Under the pieces are notes generated by a model, which saw only the letters and a program-made list of their open reading frames with translations, did not search any database and was not told the origin of the DNA. Source: UBA1368 sp964563125 (GTDB taxonomy: Bacteria > Bacillota > Syntrophomonadia > Syntrophomonadales > Syntrophomonadaceae). From it: a DNA stretch of 8,160 nt. The translations under genes were made by a program, and so were the position numbers. The stretch spans positions 1-8,160 of the forward strand of contig CAZLVY010000070.1 in the NCBI GenBank assembly GCA_964563125.1, given 5' to 3'. The first letter of the stretch is position 1. Every line of letters begins with the position of its first letter. Of this stretch, positions 4,472-8,160 are shown piece by piece.

Positions 4472-5831
4472 TATCGATAAATATAGGAAAATACGCAAAG
4501 AACGTCTGGATCGTAATCATTATACCATCTCACTGTTTAATGAGGGGGTACGTACAGGACTGATTGACCAGGCAACCCAGGATAACTTTTTGACGCAAAT
4601 TATGATTCTATTGGCTGAGTTGATGCACAAATACACCTACGGGGAGAGCAGTTCATTAAAAGTTGAAACTACCCAGAGATTTCTTTTATCCATACTATAT
4701 GCTGTGGACAGTTTAATAATAAGTATCCCGGACCCCGGGGACGCCCTTGAATTACTATCATCAACTGATCTCAAAGAGATTTATAAAAAGGGCTTGGAGC
4801 AATTGGAAGACCGTGTAGAAGATAGCCAGCAATTATATATGGATATTCGCAAAAGTAAACTGCCCGTCAAAAACGAAGCCTACCATGATACGATTGATGA
4901 AGCACTATCTGAATTTTTTCGCAGCTATGACGTATTGTTTGGTGCCCAGGAGACTATGTGCAGTATAGATTATCCGCTGCTTTTTGATGATATGAGTTTA
5001 CAGGGGATTGATTATATCAAACAATACCTGGAAAGATTGCAGTTGGAGAATCAGTTTTGCCGGCTCTTTGCGCAGGAAGATATTGACCAGCTGTTATCCG
5101 ATTACGGCAGGGTTTATCGTATTAATTACAGTGAAGCACTAATCAACATTTTCGAGATTATCCTCAATAACACGATATTTTCGGTTTTGTCCGGAAATGT
5201 TGCATCCCAGTTAAAAATTACATCAACCCAATTAGGATTTCTGCGCCAGTTTGCGGATTTGGACGGGCAGCTTTGTTCTTCACTAATTTCTGCAGCTATT
5301 GAGAAATTGATCCTTGATTTGCAAATCTATGATCCTCTGGCAAAGGAGTATATCAGAGATTATCACTCCGTATTCGCGACCAGATTTTCAAATGCGCTGG
5401 AGAATAACTGCCTGGAAAATGTAGTTATTATTGAACAAACAGCCATACAGGAAGCAGACATGGCTTTTTTTGAAGGAAAACGTCTTGGTAATGAAGAGTT
5501 CCTCCTGCTGGTCGATCAAATTCTGGCCTGCAGTCAAACGGAAGAAAAAACTGCCATGGTACTCTCCGGTATTCATTCTCTGGGAGACTTTATTGACATA
5601 ATGGAAGCGGATTGTTTTTACGGCGAAGAATATCATGATTTATTTAACAGCCTGGGAGAGGCTGAGTTGTCGATCCTTACCGGCATCGTATTCATGGAGG
5701 AAATTAGAAGCAACCCGCAAGAATTTGCATTAGCAAAGCCGGTAAAAGAAATGGATCTGCAAATAGAATGGCAAATAGAATTTGCCAGGTTTGTGTCAGA
5801 GAGACAGTTTGAACCCATATTTAAGAAGTAG
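4461..5831 (+). CDS. Conserved protein of unknown function (DUF6179-like), 456 aa
   Basis: This is a large, soluble, mostly helical protein with no signal peptide or enzymatic motif that I recognise. The block IRKSKLPVKNEAYHDTIDEA, then FFRSYDVLFGAQET, SIDYPLLFDDMSLQGIDYI and YLERLQLENQFCRLF, resembles the clostridial DUF6179 family as I remember it. Members commonly sit directly downstream of a DUF6323-like gene, as here. The start ATG 4461 (or ATG 4464) lies inside the end of the upstream gene, with GGGGAG (4447-4452) 8 nt before it. Transcription should come from the consensus promoter at 3860-3888 and end at the hairpin at 5928-5955. The function is unknown. It ends in TAG. Confidence 0.88.
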   Translation: MMNNIDKYRKIRKERLDRNHYTISLFNEGVRTGLIDQATQDNFLTQIMILLAELMHKYTYGESSSLKVETTQRFLLSILYAVDSLIISIPDPGDALELLSSTDLKEIYKKGLEQLEDRVEDSQQLYMDIRKSKLPVKNEAYHDTIDEALSEFFRSYDVLFGAQETMCSIDYPLLFDDMSLQGIDYIKQYLERLQLENQFCRLFAQEDIDQLLSDYGRVYRINYSEALINIFEIILNNTIFSVLSGNVASQLKITSTQLGFLRQFADLDGQLCSSLISAAIEKLILDLQIYDPLAKEYIRDYHSVFATRFSNALENNCLENVVIIEQTAIQEADMAFFEGKRLGNEEFLLLVDQILACSQTEEKTAMVLSGIHSLGDFIDIMEADCFYGEEYHDLFNSLGEAELSILTGIVFMEEIRSNPQEFALAKPVKEMDLQIEWQIEFARFVSERQFEPIFKK

Positions 5832-5832
5832 A

Positions 5833-5867
5833 ATTGTTGCCATCGGGGTCAGGCACCAAATGTTGCC
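5833..5867 (+). repeat. Dispersed ~34-bp repeat, copy 4
   Basis: This is the best-preserved copy: ATTGTTGCCA, TCGGGGTCAGGCACC, AAATGTTGCC. It begins two bases after the TAG of the preceding gene. TGTTGCC appears at both ends as a direct repeat. Confidence 0.8.
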
Positions 5868-5927
5868 TACTTCTGTACAATCTAAATCGGGTTCCAAATT
5901 CAGCAGTGCCTTATGCTCTATAATATT

Positions 5928-5955
5928 ACTCAAATGAGCAGTTTGAGTTGTTTTT
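5928..5955 (+). terminator. Intrinsic terminator of the unknown gene pair
   Basis: ACTCAAA (5928-5934) and TTTGAGT (5942-5948) are a perfect 7-bp stem with a 7-nt loop, followed by TGTTTTT. It lies about 100 nt after the stop of the 456-aa gene and upstream of the citrate synthase promoter. The A/T-rich stem makes it moderate in strength. Confidence 0.6.
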
Positions 5956-6004
5956 ACATACTTGACCAATAAATAAAAAAAACCGCTGATTAATCCAATG
6001 CTTA

Positions 6005-6013
6005 TGGTATAAT
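6005..6013 (+). promoter_or_regulatory. Extended -10 promoter of citrate synthase
   Basis: TGG followed by a perfect TATAAT (6008-6013) makes an extended -10 element (TGnTATAAT). The best -35 is CTGATT (5986-5991, 16-nt spacing), which is weak, as is usual for extended -10 promoters. The start would be near 6020, about 25 nt before the ATG. Confidence 0.65.
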
Positions 6014-6044
6014 TACTAATTATCAATTTGTAAAGGGGACACAT

Positions 6045-7412
6045 ATGGAAAGAAAAATTTTAGATGAGTTTGAGGAACAAATGTTTAATAACCTTGTTCA
6101 AAAAGCTGAAGATGTAAGTGAGATAGAAGCACATTATTATAATAAGTATATTGTAAAACGTGGCCTGCGCGATATTGACGGCAGAGGCGTTTTAGTAGGT
6201 TTGACTAATATTGGTGAGGTTCATTCATATATTATTGATGAAGACGAAATAGTCCCGGTACCGGGGCGCTTACTTTACCGGGGCATTGATATCGATGATA
6301 TTGTTAAAGGCTTTCTGGATGATAACCGTTATGGTTTCGAGGAGACTTGCTATTTACTGCTATTTGGTGAATTGCCTACTGCTGCTGAACTAGCTGATTT
6401 CAAGGCACTGGCTTCCAAACATCAGAAGCTGCCAGACTTTTTTGCCCGGGATATGATATTGGAATCACCCAGCAAGGACATAATGAATCTTTTATCCCGC
6501 AGTGTCCTGGCATTATATAGCTATGATGATCGGTCTGATGATATATCAGTTGCCAATGTTTTGCGGCAATGTTTGCAGTTAATAGTATGGCTGCCGTCAC
6601 TGGCTGTTTATGGCTACCAGGCCTATTCCCATTATCATGGCAACAGTAGTCTGGTTTTGCATAGTCCCCAGCCTGATCTGAGCATAGCTGAAAATATATT
6701 ATATATGCTGCGCAAGGATAGTGTTTACAGTGAACTGGAGGCTAAGTTGCTGGATCTGGCATTGGTGCTCCACGCAGAACATGGGGGAGGCAATAACTCG
6801 TCTTTTGTAACGCATGTATTGACTTCATCGGGAACAGATACTTACTCAGTAATAGCAGCAGCGTTAGGTTCACTAAAAGGGCCCAGACATGGCGGTGCTA
6901 ATGCTAAGGTTGTTCATATGTTTGAAGATATAAAGCGAAATGTCAAAGACTGGGATGATGAAGATGAAATTAAAAGCTATTTAAGTAGACTTGTTAAAGG
7001 CGAAGTGTATGACCGGGCTGGCTTGATATACGGTATTGGACATGCCGTTTATTCTATCTCTGATCCGCGGGCGGTAATATTGCGCAATCATGTAGAAGAA
7101 CTGGCACAGGAAAAAGGCATGGAAAAGGAATACCGGCTTTATGCCAATGTGGAAAAGCTGGCTCCGGTAGTGATTGGTGAATATCGCGAGATATTCAAGG
7201 GTGTCAGTGCCAATGTTGATTTTTACTCAGGGTTGATTTATCGTATGCTGAATATCCCGTTGGAAATGTTTACACCGCTGTTTGCAGTGGCCAGGATTGC
7301 CGGTTGGAGCGCTCATCGGATCGAAGAAATTGTTAATGCCGGTAAGATTATCCGACCAGCATATAAAAGTGTGGCCAAGCGGCGTGATTATATTTCCATG
7401 AACCGCCGGTAA
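6045..7412 (+). CDS. Citrate synthase (citrate/2-methylcitrate synthase family), 455 aa
   Basis: This cytosolic enzyme condenses acetyl-CoA with oxaloacetate to citrate and CoA; 2-methylcitrate synthase activity cannot be excluded. Family blocks in order are PGRLLYRGIDIDDIVKGF (73-90), HAEHGGGNNSSF (243-254), SLKGPRHGGANAK (276-288), GIGHAVYSISDPRA (330-343), NVDFYSG (390-396) and FAVARIAGWSAHRIEE (413-428). The catalytic set is present as His282 and Asp392, with His333 and Arg342 for oxaloacetate. Ala334 stands where classical enzymes have Arg in GHRVY, a variant I associate with clostridial members. The first ~70 residues are an N-terminal extension typical of this longer group. AAAGGGG (6032-6038) lies 6 nt before the ATG. 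It appears monocistronic, with its own extended -10 promoter. Confidence 0.95.
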   Translation: MERKILDEFEEQMFNNLVQKAEDVSEIEAHYYNKYIVKRGLRDIDGRGVLVGLTNIGEVHSYIIDEDEIVPVPGRLLYRGIDIDDIVKGFLDDNRYGFEETCYLLLFGELPTAAELADFKALASKHQKLPDFFARDMILESPSKDIMNLLSRSVLALYSYDDRSDDISVANVLRQCLQLIVWLPSLAVYGYQAYSHYHGNSSLVLHSPQPDLSIAENILYMLRKDSVYSELEAKLLDLALVLHAEHGGGNNSSFVTHVLTSSGTDTYSVIAAALGSLKGPRHGGANAKVVHMFEDIKRNVKDWDDEDEIKSYLSRLVKGEVYDRAGLIYGIGHAVYSISDPRAVILRNHVEELAQEKGMEKEYRLYANVEKLAPVVIGEYREIFKGVSANVDFYSGLIYRMLNIPLEMFTPLFAVARIAGWSAHRIEEIVNAGKIIRPAYKSVAKRRDYISMNRR

Positions 7413-7484
7413 TCTAGTATCGGAAAGGCTTAAATGACCTGGTTGAAATAAAAGAGTTGGTTGCTAAACCGACTCTCAGACCGT

Positions 7485-7591
7485 CAAAAAAGGCCAATAG
7501 CTGCGTTAATTCGGAAGTGCCGTTCAATCGACGTACCTCACGTACGCCTCAATCACGGCCCTTCCGATTGCCTTGCTCTTGACCTTTTTTG
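7485..7591. repeat. Large imperfect palindrome with CGTAC hairpin at its centre
   Basis: The outer arms CAAAAAAGG (7485-7493) and CCTTTTTTG (7583-7591) pair perfectly. The middle arms CGGAAG-T-GCCGT (7512-7523) and ACGGC-C-CTTCCG (7555-7566) pair with one mismatch. The tip CGTAC (7532-7536) and GTACG (7542-7546) enclose a 5-nt loop. Weaker pairing joins the rest. The shape resembles dispersed palindromic repeats of clostridial genomes. I cannot name the family. Confidence 0.65.
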
Positions 7592-7600
7592 CTCGCTCTG

Positions 7601-7629
7601 TCAGGATGTCGACTTTATCGACATCCTGA
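7601..7629. repeat. Perfect 12-bp hairpin
   Basis: TCAGGATGTCGA (7601-7612) and TCGACATCCTGA (7618-7629) pair without mismatch around the loop CTTTA. It abuts the second 24-nt unit and has no T-run directly after it, so it is structural rather than a terminator in its own right. Confidence 0.75.
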
Positions 7630-7660
7630 GAGTTGGTTGCTAAACCGACTCTTTGTTTTT
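7629..7660 (+). terminator. Intrinsic terminator, second copy of the 24-nt hairpin
   Basis: A 10-bp stem (one G-T pair) with loop GCTA is followed on the plus strand by TTGTTTTT, a good intrinsic terminator, presumably for citrate synthase. The first copy (7453-7476) lacks a plus-strand T-run, but on the minus strand it is followed by TTTATTT. Confidence 0.7.
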
Positions 7661-7773
7661 ATTTCAGTATTCCTACAATATAATTTCTGCAGTTGCTGAT
7701 GGTTGCAGGCAGCTATCTTCAGCAAAGGTAAACGGCACTGTAAAATAAAGCTACCCGATAAATATTTATTTTG

Positions 7774-7779
7774 TATAAT
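7774..7779 (+). promoter_or_regulatory. -10 element upstream of the membrane-fusion protein gene
   Basis: A perfect TATAAT lies 64 nt before the ATG at 7844. No clear -35 box is seen at standard spacing. Another TATAAT occurs at 7679-7684. Nothing else stands out between 7661 and 7843. Confidence 0.4.
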
Positions 7780-7843
7780 ACATATACATCCTAATGACCT
7801 TAAAGCGAGTGAAAGAATAATCATAAACCAGACGGAGGATTTA

Positions 7844-8160
7844 ATGGATTTTATAAAAAAGCATAAAAAAACAGTAATTAGTGGAGCAGTTATTTTTTTA
7901 TTGGTTTTGACGCTTTTATATTGGACAAAACCTGATAAGGTGACGGCTTATTCTGTAGAAAAACAAGACTATGTTCCCTCGCTGCTGCTGAGCGGTGAGG
8001 TCATTGCTGATAGCAGTACCCTGCTTTCCAGCCTCAGTACCGGTACTGTAAAAGAATGCCCGGCAGCTAAAGGAGATAAGGTCAAAAAGGGGCAATTGTT
8101 GCTACAGTTGGATGACGCACAAGCGCTGGTCGATAGGGATAGAGCATCTGCTGCGGTGCA
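7844..8160 (+). CDS. Membrane-fusion (periplasmic adaptor, HlyD/RND-type) protein, 5' part
   Basis: 105 complete codons are visible before the window ends. The N-terminus MDFIKKHKKT is basic and is followed by one hydrophobic anchor (about residues 11-27, VISGAVIFLLVLTLLYW), so the protein is membrane-tethered with an outside domain. Then come SLLLSGEVIADSSTLLSS and the biotinyl-lipoyl-like half-motif STGTVKECPAAKGDKVKKGQ plus LLLQLDDAQA, the standard N-terminal part of efflux adaptor proteins (family G-x-V ... G-D-x-V-K-K-G-Q-x-L). The start of a coiled-coil hairpin, ALVDRDRASAAV, follows. Such proteins link an inner-membrane pump, often an MacB-type ABC transporter encoded downstream, to export. 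The substrate is unknown. GGAGG (7834-7838) lies 5 nt before the ATG. Confidence 0.9.
   Translation, partial: MDFIKKHKKTVISGAVIFLLVLTLLYWTKPDKVTAYSVEKQDYVPSLLLSGEVIADSSTLLSSLSTGTVKECPAAKGDKVKKGQLLLQLDDAQALVDRDRASAAV

Larger units (their letters stand above)
7453..7652. repeat. 200-bp composite palindromic element bracketed by 24-nt direct repeats
   Basis: This is the main content of the 431-nt gene-free stretch after citrate synthase. The outer 24-nt units (7453-7476 and 7629-7652) are identical; each is itself a hairpin: AGAGTTGGTT, loop GCTA, AACCGACTCT. Between them lie a 107-nt imperfect palindrome (7485-7591) and a 12-bp perfect hairpin (7601-7629). The layout is that of a non-coding, possibly mobile or amplifiable repeat. 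No ORF with a Shine-Dalgarno is present. Confidence 0.7.

Noticed and set aside
5796..6044. 82-aa minus-strand ORF upstream of citrate synthase
   Set aside because: It runs through the terminator, the dispersed repeat and the promoter region and overlaps the end of the 456-aa gene; no family features.
7461..7643. 60-aa plus-strand ORF
   Set aside because: It lies entirely within the palindromic repeat element and lacks a Shine-Dalgarno.
7453..7652. CRISPR array
   Set aside because: There are only two 24-nt units, each a terminator hairpin, and the 152-nt spacer between them is palindromic.

Overview
The window looks like chromosomal DNA of a low-to-moderate-GC member of the Clostridia, possibly near Syntrophomonadaceae. 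This is inferred from AGGAGG-type ribosome binding sites, sigma-A-type promoters, a citrate synthase with the clostridial GHAVY variant, and a conserved unknown gene pair that I recall from clostridial genomes. No plasmid, phage or rRNA/tRNA features are visible.

Layout: the 3' end of a GNAT acetyltransferase (1-218) and a pentapeptide-repeat protein (261-914) are followed by an aldo/keto reductase (1060-1899). That gene converges on a minus-strand iron-sulfur protein with a 4Fe-4S-type domain plus a CDGSH domain (1994-2482, probably starting at a non-AUG codon). Next come a stand-alone TfoX C-terminal-domain gene (2678-2929), a YccF membrane protein (3051-3413) and, on the minus strand, a small YgaP-type membrane protein (3690-3469). 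A busy intergenic region with convergent promoters precedes two overlapping genes of unknown function (3989-5831; probably the DUF6323/DUF6179 pair). A citrate synthase (6045-7412), a 200-bp composite palindromic repeat (7453-7652) and the 5' end of an efflux-type membrane-fusion protein (7844 onward) complete the window.

The main discovery is that two small genes about 0.6 kb apart each carry one in-frame TGA. In both, the TGA sits at a position where, as I recall the families, a conserved cysteine lies. In the TfoX_C gene it follows DPSA and precedes the intact LYALEGAIQG block. In the YgaP-type gene it follows GILGY and precedes an intact LYDLLGWST tail (family pattern G-aromatic-C-P-L-Y). 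Both reading frames stay open and family-like after the TGA. Both have a hairpin with a four-base loop beginning GG about 20-22 nt after the TGA, the spacing and loop type of a bacterial SECIS. The one in the YgaP-type gene is excellent: ten base pairs, one bulge, GGUC loop. The simplest unified reading is two unannotated selenoproteins in a membrane/redox-flavoured cluster. Two nonsense pseudogenes remain the alternative. Ordinary gene calling would truncate or miss both.

Other points: four copies of a ~34-bp repeat with the core GGGTCAGGC, all in the same orientation, three of them directly abutting a stop codon; a perfect TTGACA-17-TATAAT promoter for the unknown pair facing a TTGACA-17-TATCAT promoter on the other strand, whose transcript would meet a terminator-like hairpin after ~110 nt; and a duplicated 24-nt terminator hairpin bracketing a large palindrome downstream of citrate synthase.
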